DNA of 64,000 nucleotides from Dethiosulfatibacter aminovorans DSM 17477. Its GTDB lineage: Bacteria; Bacillota; Clostridia; Tissierellales; Dethiosulfatibacteraceae. The DNA lies in the NCBI RefSeq assembly GCF_900142005.1, contig NZ_FQZL01000012.1, positions 1 through 64,000 on the forward strand, read 5' to 3'. The position numbers and the translations under genes are program-made. Positions 43,800 to 51,930 of the stretch are shown here, one piece after another. Below the pieces are notes generated by a model. That model did no database searches. It saw nothing but the letters and a program-made list of their open reading frames with translations, and was not told the DNA's origin. Numbering within the stretch: position 1 is the stretch's first letter; each line of letters starts with the position of its first letter.

Positions 43800-44681
43800 T
43801 CAACTCCTTATTATTTGTATTCCTTCTCTGTCTATCTTCAATTCCCTGACTTTCCAATTGTTTCTGAATTCCGTCGTGCTGTTTTCCAGAGAATCCCTGT
43901 TTCCAGCTTCATCTGATATGCACATTATTGTAGGACCGGCACCGCTTAAATATACAGCATGTCCATTGCAATCATTGCATACCTGAACTACCTCCTCATA
44001 TTCATCAATAAGACCTTTTCTGTAAGGCTGATGGAGAACATCTTCAATAGATACCTTTATAAGTTCCTTGTCATTTTTTTCAAAACCCCTTAATAGAAGC
44101 GGTATTCTCGACACATTAAAGGTTGCATCATTGAATTTAACATTTTCAGGCAAGGCTTTTCTTGAATCTGAAGTCGCCAATGAGAAATCAGGTATGAATG
44201 CATAAAACACTATTTCTTCATTTACTTCGTATATCTCTGTAAACACCCTGTCTCCATATTTAAGCGAAGCTGTAAGTCCTCCATAAATAGCAGGTGAAAC
44301 ATTATCCGGATGTCCTTCAATTATGGTTGAAATATCAAGAAGATTGTCTTTCCTTATTTCTTTTCCCATCATGTGCAAGGCACCTGCCACCCCTCCAACC
44401 ACACAGGCAGCCGAGCTTCCAAGGCCTCTTGAAGGTGGTATGTCCGACTTGATTCCTATTTTTACATTTTTAACTTTTTCTCCATATATTTCGAATGTCT
44501 TTACATATGAAGTATAAATCAGATTTTCCTCATTATTGTATTTTTCATCACAACCTGTTAATTCCAGTTTCTTGTCGCCTTCTTCAAATGTCAATGTTGC
44601 ATACATCGTAAGCGCAGCACCGAGAGAGTCAAATCCAGGTCCCAGATTCGCAGTTGTTGCAGGTATTCTTATTTCAAACAT
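43800..44681 (-). CDS. thrB: Homoserine kinase
   Basis: 293 aa from the ATG at 44681. GHMP kinase: substrate motif PATTANLGPGFDSLG at the N-terminus, ATP loop PPSRGLGSSAA and C-terminal LSGAGPTIMC. It phosphorylates homoserine, feeding ThrC. The ATG shares its A with the TAA of thrC (TAATG), so translation is coupled. An upstream ATG/TTG start would add 19 non-conserved residues. Confidence 0.95.
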   Translation of the reverse strand: MFEIRIPATTANLGPGFDSLGAALTMYATLTFEEGDKKLELTGCDEKYNNEENLIYTSYVKTFEIYGEKVKNVKIGIKSDIPPSRGLGSSAACVVGGVAGALHMMGKEIRKDNLLDISTIIEGHPDNVSPAIYGGLTASLKYGDRVFTEIYEVNEEIVFYAFIPDFSLATSDSRKALPENVKFNDATFNVSRIPLLLRGFEKNDKELIKVSIEDVLHQPYRKGLIDEYEEVVQVCNDCNGHAVYLSGAGPTIMCISDEAGNRDSLENSTTEFRNNWKVRELKIDREGIQIIRS

Positions 44682-46174
44682 TACTTTCCCTCTCTTAATA
44701 TGTCCAATATTTCCTTGTCCATAGATGCCGGTGTACAAAGTCTGTTGTGAAGGATCTTTCTTTCACCAAGACCATCTATCTGTACCGGCACCTTGATGCC
44801 TGTCTTGTCAGACAGTTCCTTAATAAGGTCGAGTTCCTTCATGTCAGTATCTCCAAAGAGAGACCTGTAAACACTTCCAGTAAACTTGAACGGACTTGCA
44901 GTTGAAAGGATTACCGTTTTTGAATCATCCTTGTTTTCCTTCAGATAATCTTCATAAACCTTATATGCAACAGCAGTATGTGTATCCAGTACGTATCCGA
45001 ACTCTTCATATACTTTCTTCACCGTATCTGTAGTATCATCTTCCGAACAGTATGAACTCCAGAACTGCTCCTTGATCTTCGCCTTTATTTCATCATTTGC
45101 TTCATATCTCTTTTCCGTCTTAAGCTGGTTCATCAATTCTGCTATATACTCATTGTCCTTGTTGCTCATAAAATATAGAAGTCTTTCAAGATTGCTTGAA
45201 ATCAATATATCCATTGACGGAGACATGGTCTTCTTGAATTCCCTGTTTATATCATAGACTCCCGTAGTAAGGAAATCGTAAAGTACATTGTTTTCATTTG
45301 CAGCACATATAAGCTTGTTTACAGGAAGTCCCAATAGCTTTGCAAAGAAGCCGGCAAGTATGTTTCCAAAGTTTCCAGTTGGCACTACGAAATTGATTTC
45401 ATCTCCAATCTGTATTTCATTCTTTTTGACAAGGTCTGCATAAGTAGTGAAATAATATGAAATCTGAGGCACAAGCCTGCCTATGTTTATTGAATTGGCA
45501 GAAGAGAACTTCATCCCCATATCGCCAAGCTTTTCCCTCAACTCCAGGTCATTGAATATTTCTTTGACTGCCGACTGGGCATCATCAAAGTTTCCTTCAA
45601 CTGCAACTACATGGGTATTGTCTCCTTCTGTAGTAACCATCTGCATTTCCTGAACGGGACTTACTCCGTCATTTGGATAGAATATTATTATCTTTGTTCC
45701 CTCTACATCCTTGAATCCTTCAAGAGCCGCTTTTCCCGTATCTCCTGATGTTGCAGTAAGGATTACTATGTCTTCCTTCATTTTGCAGTTTGACTGAGCT
45801 TTTTTCATCAAATACGGCAGTATTGAAAGAGCTATATCCTTAAAGGCAATTGTAGATCCGTGGAAGAGTTCCATTATGAATCTGTCTCCCACCTTTTCAA
45901 CAGGCACTATATCTTTACTGTCAAATTTGCTGTCATAAGCATTCATTACAGAATCATTGATTTGTTCCTCTGAAAAGTCCGCGAAAAAGAGACTCAGGAT
46001 TTTTTTGGCCGTGTCATGAAATCCAAGACTGCACATTTCTTGAAGATCAAGTCCCAGTTCTTCGATTTCTCTCGGAACAAACAATCCACCATCATCTGAA
46101 AGGCCTTTAACTACTGCCTCTGAGGGATTCACATTTATATTTTTATTCCTAGTGCTTTCGTATTTTAATACCAT
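44681..46174 (-). CDS. thrC: Threonine synthase
   Basis: 497 aa from the ATG at 46174 (GGAGG six bases upstream). PLP enzyme of the longer ThrC class: YESTRNKN opening, PLP lysine in HGSTIAFKD, SGDTGKAAL, and VPTGNFGNILAG. It converts O-phosphohomoserine to threonine. Operon order is thrC-thrB-ACT gene, divergent from hom. Confidence 0.95.
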   Translation of the reverse strand: MVLKYESTRNKNINVNPSEAVVKGLSDDGGLFVPREIEELGLDLQEMCSLGFHDTAKKILSLFFADFSEEQINDSVMNAYDSKFDSKDIVPVEKVGDRFIMELFHGSTIAFKDIALSILPYLMKKAQSNCKMKEDIVILTATSGDTGKAALEGFKDVEGTKIIIFYPNDGVSPVQEMQMVTTEGDNTHVVAVEGNFDDAQSAVKEIFNDLELREKLGDMGMKFSSANSINIGRLVPQISYYFTTYADLVKKNEIQIGDEINFVVPTGNFGNILAGFFAKLLGLPVNKLICAANENNVLYDFLTTGVYDINREFKKTMSPSMDILISSNLERLLYFMSNKDNEYIAELMNQLKTEKRYEANDEIKAKIKEQFWSSYCSEDDTTDTVKKVYEEFGYVLDTHTAVAYKVYEDYLKENKDDSKTVILSTASPFKFTGSVYRSLFGDTDMKELDLIKELSDKTGIKVPVQIDGLGERKILHNRLCTPASMDKEILDILREGK

Positions 46175-46206
46175 TATTTCCTCCGAATAATCTGTTAATT
46201 TAAACA

Positions 46207-46235
46207 TTGATATATACTCCTATCTATGATATACT
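46207..46235 (+). promoter_or_regulatory. Promoter of hom
   Basis: -35 TTGATA (46207-46212), 17 nt, -10 TATACT (46230-46235). A minus-strand promoter for thrC probably overlaps this 110-bp gap (TTGTAA, 17 nt, TATCAT), so both directions may be co-regulated. There is no room for a T-box leader. Confidence 0.65.
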
Positions 46236-46286
46236 GTTCAACATATAATTACAAGTGTTTTTTTTACAGAAACAGAGGAGGACTTA

Positions 46287-47483
46287 ATGAAAATCGGTTT
46301 ATTGGGATGCGGAACTGTCGGTTCAGGCGTCTACGAAATAATATCAAATGGTAAAAACAAGAAATTCTTGAAAGATCTGGAGGTTGTCAAGATTCTGGTT
46401 AAAGACCAGTCGGAAGTAACTATGGACATTATGACAACAAACCCTGCGGATGTTCTAGAAAATGATGAAATAGATTTGATTGTAGAAGTAATGGGCGGAA
46501 TTAATCCCGCATTTAAATTTATCAGCAAAGCTTTATCATCAGGAAAACATGTCGTAACTGCAAACAAAGCCGTTGTTGCCAAGCACCTTAAAGACTTCAA
46601 CAAACTGGCAGAAGAAAACAATGCAATACTTCTTTATGAAGCAAGTGTCGGCGGCGGAATACCGATCATCAAATCTCTAAAACAAGCAATGAGAATTGAT
46701 GACGTTACAAAACTGGACGGCATCCTTAACGGAACAACAAACTTCATACTATATAATATGTATGAAAACAATTACGAATTCGACAATATACTGAGGCTTG
46801 CACAAAGCAAGGGATATGCAGAAGCTGATCCATCTGCCGATATCGATGGAATCGACATCAAGAACAAGATCAACATACTGTCTTCAATAGCCTACGAGTC
46901 CATAGTTCCTCTGGAGGACATTTATTCATTCGGTATCAGAAATATTTCAAAGCACGACATAGACTACTTCAAAAAGCAAAACCTTACACTGAAGATGCTG
47001 GCAAATTCAGTTAAGGAAGACGGCAAGTACTGCGCAAGTGTACAGCCAGTGCTCTATACTCAGAGTGAGCTTACAGGCAGCGTAACTTCCAACTTCAATA
47101 TAGCAGGTCTAGCTGGGGAAACAATTGGAGATCTCAAGTTCTACGGCCAGGGAGCAGGAAAATTTCCCACAGCAAATGCAGTTGTACAGGATATAATAGA
47201 CGTGGCTACAGGCAGCCACGCAAGCTATCCATCTGACTTCAACAAATCCATTGAGTTTGACGGAACTCTTCTTACAGGTAAATACTACGCAAGAATCCAC
47301 TCTGAAGACAAAGATATGGTGCAGAAAGTAGAAAATATTTTCAAGGATGTAATAGAAGAAGAGATTCACTTCAGGGAGTATTACATAATAAACACCAAGG
47401 AAATAGACCAGAACCAGTTCAAGAAGCTTGCAGAAGCTGCTCTTGAAGTAGATGAAAAGTTCTTCATGGCAAGGTACAACTAA
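46287..47483 (+). CDS. hom: Homoserine dehydrogenase
   Basis: 398 aa, shorter than the usual ~430. NAD(P) site GLLGCGTVGSGVYE, VMGG, VTANKAVVAKH, and the catalytic region GILNGTTNFILYNMYEN...GYAEADPSADIDGIDIKNKINIL. It makes homoserine from aspartate semialdehyde for threonine and methionine. The last 75 residues (GKYYARIHSEDKDMVQKVE ...) look like a shortened ACT domain lacking the usual PGV turn, so feedback by threonine may be altered. GAGGAGG precedes the ATG. Confidence 0.95.
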   Translation: MKIGLLGCGTVGSGVYEIISNGKNKKFLKDLEVVKILVKDQSEVTMDIMTTNPADVLENDEIDLIVEVMGGINPAFKFISKALSSGKHVVTANKAVVAKHLKDFNKLAEENNAILLYEASVGGGIPIIKSLKQAMRIDDVTKLDGILNGTTNFILYNMYENNYEFDNILRLAQSKGYAEADPSADIDGIDIKNKINILSSIAYESIVPLEDIYSFGIRNISKHDIDYFKKQNLTLKMLANSVKEDGKYCASVQPVLYTQSELTGSVTSNFNIAGLAGETIGDLKFYGQGAGKFPTANAVVQDIIDVATGSHASYPSDFNKSIEFDGTLLTGKYYARIHSEDKDMVQKVENIFKDVIEEEIHFREYYIINTKEIDQNQFKKLAEAALEVDEKFFMARYN

Positions 47484-47501
47484 TACAATAAGAAATCATG
47501 A

Positions 47502-47544
47502 AAGCTACTCAATAACCGGATAACAATCCGGTTATGAGTAGCTT
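47502..47544. terminator. Long hairpin between hom and the symporter gene
   Basis: About 19-bp stem AAGCTACTCATAACCGGAT-type with a 4-nt loop and one bulge, at the ends of two convergent genes. T-tails are poor on both strands, so termination strength is uncertain. Confidence 0.65.
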
Positions 47545-47633
47545 CATTTATTTGACCCCTTGGATCTATTTTTTATTCAAGTTATTCAGCACTGTCGTAA
47601 TATTACTCGATAAAAGCTTTAGTTTTGTTTGTA

Positions 47634-49082
47634 CTATACAATATCTTCATCGTAGAAAAGTCTAATCGATGACCTTCCTTCACTTCCTTTAAGCCTTCCA
47701 AAATTCCTGTCATTGTAATCTTTCAGAAGTTCAAAGAATTTTCCACTAAGCAACAAAAGTGAAATGATATTCACTAGTGTAGGAAGTCCTGTTACAAGAT
47801 CTGCAAAAAGCCATATTACTGATGATGATATGTCAAAATTCACTTTGATAATGGTAAGCATTAGTCCGGGAATTGCTACGCAGGACCTGAAGAGCTTAAG
47901 AATTATTTTAAGTGTTTTTTCATTAACTCCAAATATGTGTCTCAATACAATTTCATAATTTGTATATTTTGCAGTAACTGAAGTCCATCCAAGAAGGAAT
48001 ATTGCAAGAACCAGTATCATCGGACCAAAACTGCCAAGACCAATTTCAAAGGCTTCAATTGCCAAGGGGGCTGCCGAAAGACCAGACGACCATGCTCCTG
48101 TATTTATTATAACAAGTCCAGTAACTGTACAGACTATAATTGTATCTATGAAAACTTCAACTACTCCCATAACTCCCTGTTCAACAGGATGTTTAACCTT
48201 TGCAGTTGAATGTATCATGGCTGCTGTACCCCATCCGGCTTCATTGGAATATACACCCCTTGCAAGTCCGGTTCTAAAAGCAAGTGCCACGCTGGCTCCG
48301 GCAAAACCACCAATAGCAGCTGAAAGTTTAAAAGCACTTTGAAATATTAAAGCAAAACTTGATGGAAGAGAAGCTGCATCCTTGAGGATAATTATGATCC
48401 CTGCAATCAAATACAAAATACACATGAAGGGAACAACTACAGACAAGACTTTTCCCAATCTTTTTATTCCTCCAAGAACAACTGCTGTCAAGGCAATGGC
48501 AAATACTACAGCAACCATAATTTGATTTATACCAAATACTGAAGATACAGCTTCAGAAACTGTATATGCCGACATTCCAAGAAAATAATCACTCAGTATT
48601 CCCAATCCAAATACGGTAGCCAAGACTTTCCACCCAAAATACTTTTTCTCCTTAAATCCTTTTTCCATGTAATACGTGGGTCCACCATAAGCATCGCCAT
48701 TTTCATTCTTCTCCCTATAATGCAAAGCCAATGTGATTTCAACCATCTTGGTAGCCATGCCAACCAAGGCAGAAACCCACATCCAGAAAAGAGCTCCCGG
48801 TCCTCCCAATGCTATCGCACTTGCAACTCCAGCTATGTTGCCAACTCCTACTGCTGAACCTAAAGCTGTAGCAACAGCCTCGAAGGACGAAAGCATTCCA
48901 CTGCTGTCATCTTTTTTGGGTTTCAATGAATTGGCAATTTGCTTGATTGAATATCTTAAATGTACGAATTGCCAAAATTTACTTCTTACAGTGAAATAAA
49001 TTCCTGCTCCAAAAAGTGTTACCAGAAGTGGAGTACCCCACAAATACCCTACAAGAGTATTTATTAAACCTACAAAATCCAT
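47634..49082 (-). CDS. Na+/alanine-type symporter (AGCS family)
   Basis: 482 aa, about ten membrane helices. AGCS signature pattern: LGSAVGVGNIAGVASAIALGGPGALFWMW and FRTGLARGVYSNEAGWGTAAMIHSTAK in pieces, ALTAVVLGGIKRLGKV. Imports alanine, glycine or related amino acids with Na+. GGGAGG precedes the ATG. It lies 152 nt after nhaC, with two hairpins in the gap; still the same strand as the hutH cluster. Confidence 0.93.
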   Translation of the reverse strand: MDFVGLINTLVGYLWGTPLLVTLFGAGIYFTVRSKFWQFVHLRYSIKQIANSLKPKKDDSSGMLSSFEAVATALGSAVGVGNIAGVASAIALGGPGALFWMWVSALVGMATKMVEITLALHYREKNENGDAYGGPTYYMEKGFKEKKYFGWKVLATVFGLGILSDYFLGMSAYTVSEAVSSVFGINQIMVAVVFAIALTAVVLGGIKRLGKVLSVVVPFMCILYLIAGIIIILKDAASLPSSFALIFQSAFKLSAAIGGFAGASVALAFRTGLARGVYSNEAGWGTAAMIHSTAKVKHPVEQGVMGVVEVFIDTIIVCTVTGLVIINTGAWSSGLSAAPLAIEAFEIGLGSFGPMILVLAIFLLGWTSVTAKYTNYEIVLRHIFGVNEKTLKIILKLFRSCVAIPGLMLTIIKVNFDISSSVIWLFADLVTGLPTLVNIISLLLLSGKFFELLKDYNDRNFGRLKGSEGRSSIRLFYDEDIV

Positions 49083-49115
49083 TTCGTTCCTCCCTAAGTC
49101 TATTTTTTGTTATTT

Positions 49116-49210
49116 AAAACACTTGAATTGATTACAGTGTTTTATATCCATATATCACCTTTACTGACATTTCTGTACTAAGCAGGGAAAACATTAAGTC
49201 TTCCCTGCTT
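49116..49210 (-). other. Two hairpins between nhaC and the symporter gene
   Basis: AAAACACT / AGTGTTTT (49116-49143, 12-nt loop) and AAGCAGGGAA / TTCCCTGCTT (49180-49210). The second, directly after nhaC, is GC-rich but lacks a T-run on the minus strand. They may lower expression of the symporter relative to the upstream genes. Confidence 0.5.
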
Positions 49211-49234
49211 TCCATTTATATTCAAATATACTTA

Positions 49235-50641
49235 TTAAATTGATTCGGTCTTTTCTTCCTCATCCATCTTCACAATTGTAATTCCAAGTTGTGCATAGAT
49301 CACTGCAATTATCGGATTGATTAGATTGAGCATGCAGAAGGGAACATAGGCAAAAGGACTTACTCCCAAAGCTCCTGTTATAAAGGCTGCATCAGTACTC
49401 CACGGAACAAGTGGAGCGACCAGAGTTCCCGTATCCTCCAAGGCTCTTGAAAGATTCTTAGGATGCAGTCCTTTGTCGCGATATACATCCTTGTACATTC
49501 TTCCCGGCAATACAAGGGCCACATATTGAACACCTGTTGCAAAATTAGTGAAAATTGTAGTGATCAAAGTAGCTGTAATTATTGATCTGTCTGATTTTGC
49601 ATATGTCAATATTTTTTCTGCAATAACCTTGATCATTCCTGATTTTTCAATTATACCTGCAAGAGACAGTGCAATGAGAATCAACGAAACCGTCCACATC
49701 ATGCTATTCAATCCACCTCTGTTGAAAAGTGTATCAATTACTTCCACACCTGTTTCAATTGAGTACCCGTAATGCGCCGATGCAATCATTTGAGATATGC
49801 TTGCTCCCTGGAACAATCCTCCGAATATGCATCCCAAGAGGGAACTTCCAACCAATCCAGGCAATGCAGGTATTCTCTTGACCACCATAATTATTATTAA
49901 TACAGGTGGAAGGAACATTATTGGTGATACATTGAAATTGGCGCTTATGGTATCAAGATAGAGATTGATTGTAGCTGCATCCAAATCTTTACCGGCAAAT
50001 TTCATCCCAAGAATTCCAAATACGACTAATGCAATTGCATAGCTGGGACCTGTAGTGTAAACCATGTGCTTGATATGATCAAAAAGCTGTGCTCCAGCCA
50101 TAGCAGGTGCAAGATTCGTAGTATCTGATAGAGGAGACATCTTGTCTCCGAAATACGCTCCTGAAATAATTGCTCCCGCAGTCATTCCAACAGGCACATC
50201 AAGACCTATTCCAACTCCTGTAAGAGCCACTCCCAACGTACCAATTGTAGACCATGAACTTCCTGTTGCCAAAGATACAACAGAACAAATTATACAAGTA
50301 GCAATCAGGAATATTCCAGGAGACAATACTTTAAGACCGTAATAAATCATTGTCGGCACTATTCCTCCCAAAATCCATGTTCCTATTACAGTTCCAATGA
50401 TCAACATAATTATTATGGCCTGTGATGACATCTTTATGGTTTCCTTGATTCCTTCCTCAATATAACTCCATTCGTATCCGGATCTGACTGCAATTATTGC
50501 TGCAAGAATGGCTGTAACCAATAGAGGCATATGTGGCGAGCCTCCAAAGACTTTAATCGTAAGCAACATTGATACAAACAAAAATACAAATACGAATATA
50601 GCCTTTGACAATGTTATGCTTGTTTCTTTCTTATTATTCAT
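49235..50641 (-). CDS. nhaC: Na+/H+ antiporter of the NhaC family
   Basis: 468 aa, about twelve membrane helices. NhaC features: TGSSWSTIGTLGVALTGVG, GAIISGAYFGDKMSPLSDTTNLAPA and LEDTGTLVAPLVPWSTDAAFI. Exchanges H+ and Na+, or acts as an organic-acid/amine antiporter in some operons. GGGAGG precedes the ATG. It follows the MalY/PatB gene by 25 nt. Confidence 0.93.
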   Translation of the reverse strand: MNNKKETSITLSKAIFVFVFLFVSMLLTIKVFGGSPHMPLLVTAILAAIIAVRSGYEWSYIEEGIKETIKMSSQAIIIMLIIGTVIGTWILGGIVPTMIYYGLKVLSPGIFLIATCIICSVVSLATGSSWSTIGTLGVALTGVGIGLDVPVGMTAGAIISGAYFGDKMSPLSDTTNLAPAMAGAQLFDHIKHMVYTTGPSYAIALVVFGILGMKFAGKDLDAATINLYLDTISANFNVSPIMFLPPVLIIIMVVKRIPALPGLVGSSLLGCIFGGLFQGASISQMIASAHYGYSIETGVEVIDTLFNRGGLNSMMWTVSLILIALSLAGIIEKSGMIKVIAEKILTYAKSDRSIITATLITTIFTNFATGVQYVALVLPGRMYKDVYRDKGLHPKNLSRALEDTGTLVAPLVPWSTDAAFITGALGVSPFAYVPFCMLNLINPIIAVIYAQLGITIVKMDEEEKTESI

Positions 50642-50666
50642 TTCTTCCTCCCATTAATTCATTTTT

Positions 50667-51875
50667 TTATAAATTCCTTACTGAATATTCAAGAGTTGAC
50701 AATGCTGACTCTAACTGTTCAAATGTACACCCGATATTCATCCTGACAAACTGATCCGAATGTTCGCCGAATGATATGCCGGGATTTACTGCAATACCTG
50801 CCTTGCTGACAAAAAAATCCATTAGTTCTGCTCCACTCAAGCCCAAGCCGCTGCAATCAAGCCACACAAGATATGTTCCTTCAGGCTTTATGGGTTTGAT
50901 TTCTTTGATATTTGTTTCAAAATAATCAAGCATATAATTACGGTTAGTTTCCAGATACTTGAGAAGTTGAATCAGCCACTCTTCTCCATGCTCATATGCC
51001 GCAGTAGAAGCAACCATTCCAAAAACATTTCCCCCGTCAAGTTCATAGGATTCAACCATCTTGGTAAAAGTTTTTCTCAATTCGATGTTGGGTATAATAA
51101 TTGAAGATGTTGCAAGTCCTGTCATGCTGAAAGTCTTTCCTGGTGAAATACATGTTATGGTAATATCTTCAAACTCCTTGCAAATACTAGCAATTGGAGT
51201 ATATTGATTTTCCTCGTATACAATATCGGAATGTATGTCATCAGAAACAATAAGTATGTCGTTTTCCAGACAGAATTCTCCAATCCTGCAAAGTTCATCT
51301 TTTGTCCATACTCTACCTGTTGGATTGTGCGGGTTGCATAGAAATATCATCTTAACTTTCTTTTCTGTTTCATTTTTTTCCATTTCTAGATTCATCAACT
51401 TTACACTTCGGTTCAATCCGTTAAAATCAATACTGTACCTGGTTCCTTCGTATTTCAAACAACTTTCAACAACTATTCTGCCTTGATCTTTTACTGCATT
51501 AAAGAAGGGAGGATATGCTGGCGAAGGAACTATTATTCCATCACCAACATTTGTAAAACATGATACACAAAAACTCAATGCCGGTACTATCCCAGGGCTA
51601 AAAACTATCCAGTCATTTTCAATATTCCAATCATGTCTCTTTTTCATCCATTCCGATATGGTATTATAGTATTTGTCATCTCTGAAAGTGTATCCATATA
51701 TGCCATGTTTTGCCCTTTCTACAATGCTGGCAATCACTTTTTCAGGTGCTCTGAATTCCATATCGGCAATCCACATTGAAATTACATCCTCTTTACCATA
51801 TTTCTCATGAAGTTTATCCCATTTAAAGCAATTAGTGTTTCTTCTATCAACTTTTTCATTGAAATCTTTAAGCAT
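50667..51875 (-). CDS. MalY/PatB family PLP aminotransferase / C-S lyase
   Basis: 402 aa from the ATG at 51875 (GGAGG eight bases upstream). Class I/II aminotransferase fold: FNEKVDRRNTNCFKWD opening typical of MalY/PatB, MWIADMEF, CNPHNPTGRVW, PLP Lys in SPGKTFSMTGL, and FVRMNIGC. The family mainly does beta-elimination of cystathionine or cysteine conjugates, giving pyruvate, ammonia and a thiol. It lies 55 nt after hutH, so in the same operon. Confidence 0.9.
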   Translation of the reverse strand: MLKDFNEKVDRRNTNCFKWDKLHEKYGKEDVISMWIADMEFRAPEKVIASIVERAKHGIYGYTFRDDKYYNTISEWMKKRHDWNIENDWIVFSPGIVPALSFCVSCFTNVGDGIIVPSPAYPPFFNAVKDQGRIVVESCLKYEGTRYSIDFNGLNRSVKLMNLEMEKNETEKKVKMIFLCNPHNPTGRVWTKDELCRIGEFCLENDILIVSDDIHSDIVYEENQYTPIASICKEFEDITITCISPGKTFSMTGLATSSIIIPNIELRKTFTKMVESYELDGGNVFGMVASTAAYEHGEEWLIQLLKYLETNRNYMLDYFETNIKEIKPIKPEGTYLVWLDCSGLGLSGAELMDFFVSKAGIAVNPGISFGEHSDQFVRMNIGCTFEQLESALSTLEYSVRNL

Positions 51876-51930
51876 CTGCCTATCCTCCGCTACTTTTACT
51901 GATTTTTCCAAGTATCTTTAACAAGTTTCT

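Noticed and set aside
46175-46286. Threonine attenuator or T-box before thrC or hom
   Set aside because: The gap is about 110 bp with no terminator-antiterminator pair; only promoters are visible.
47540-47580. Further copy of the CCCTTGAA hairpin at CCCCTTGGATC
   Set aside because: The loop does not match beyond CCCTTG and no stem can be formed around it.
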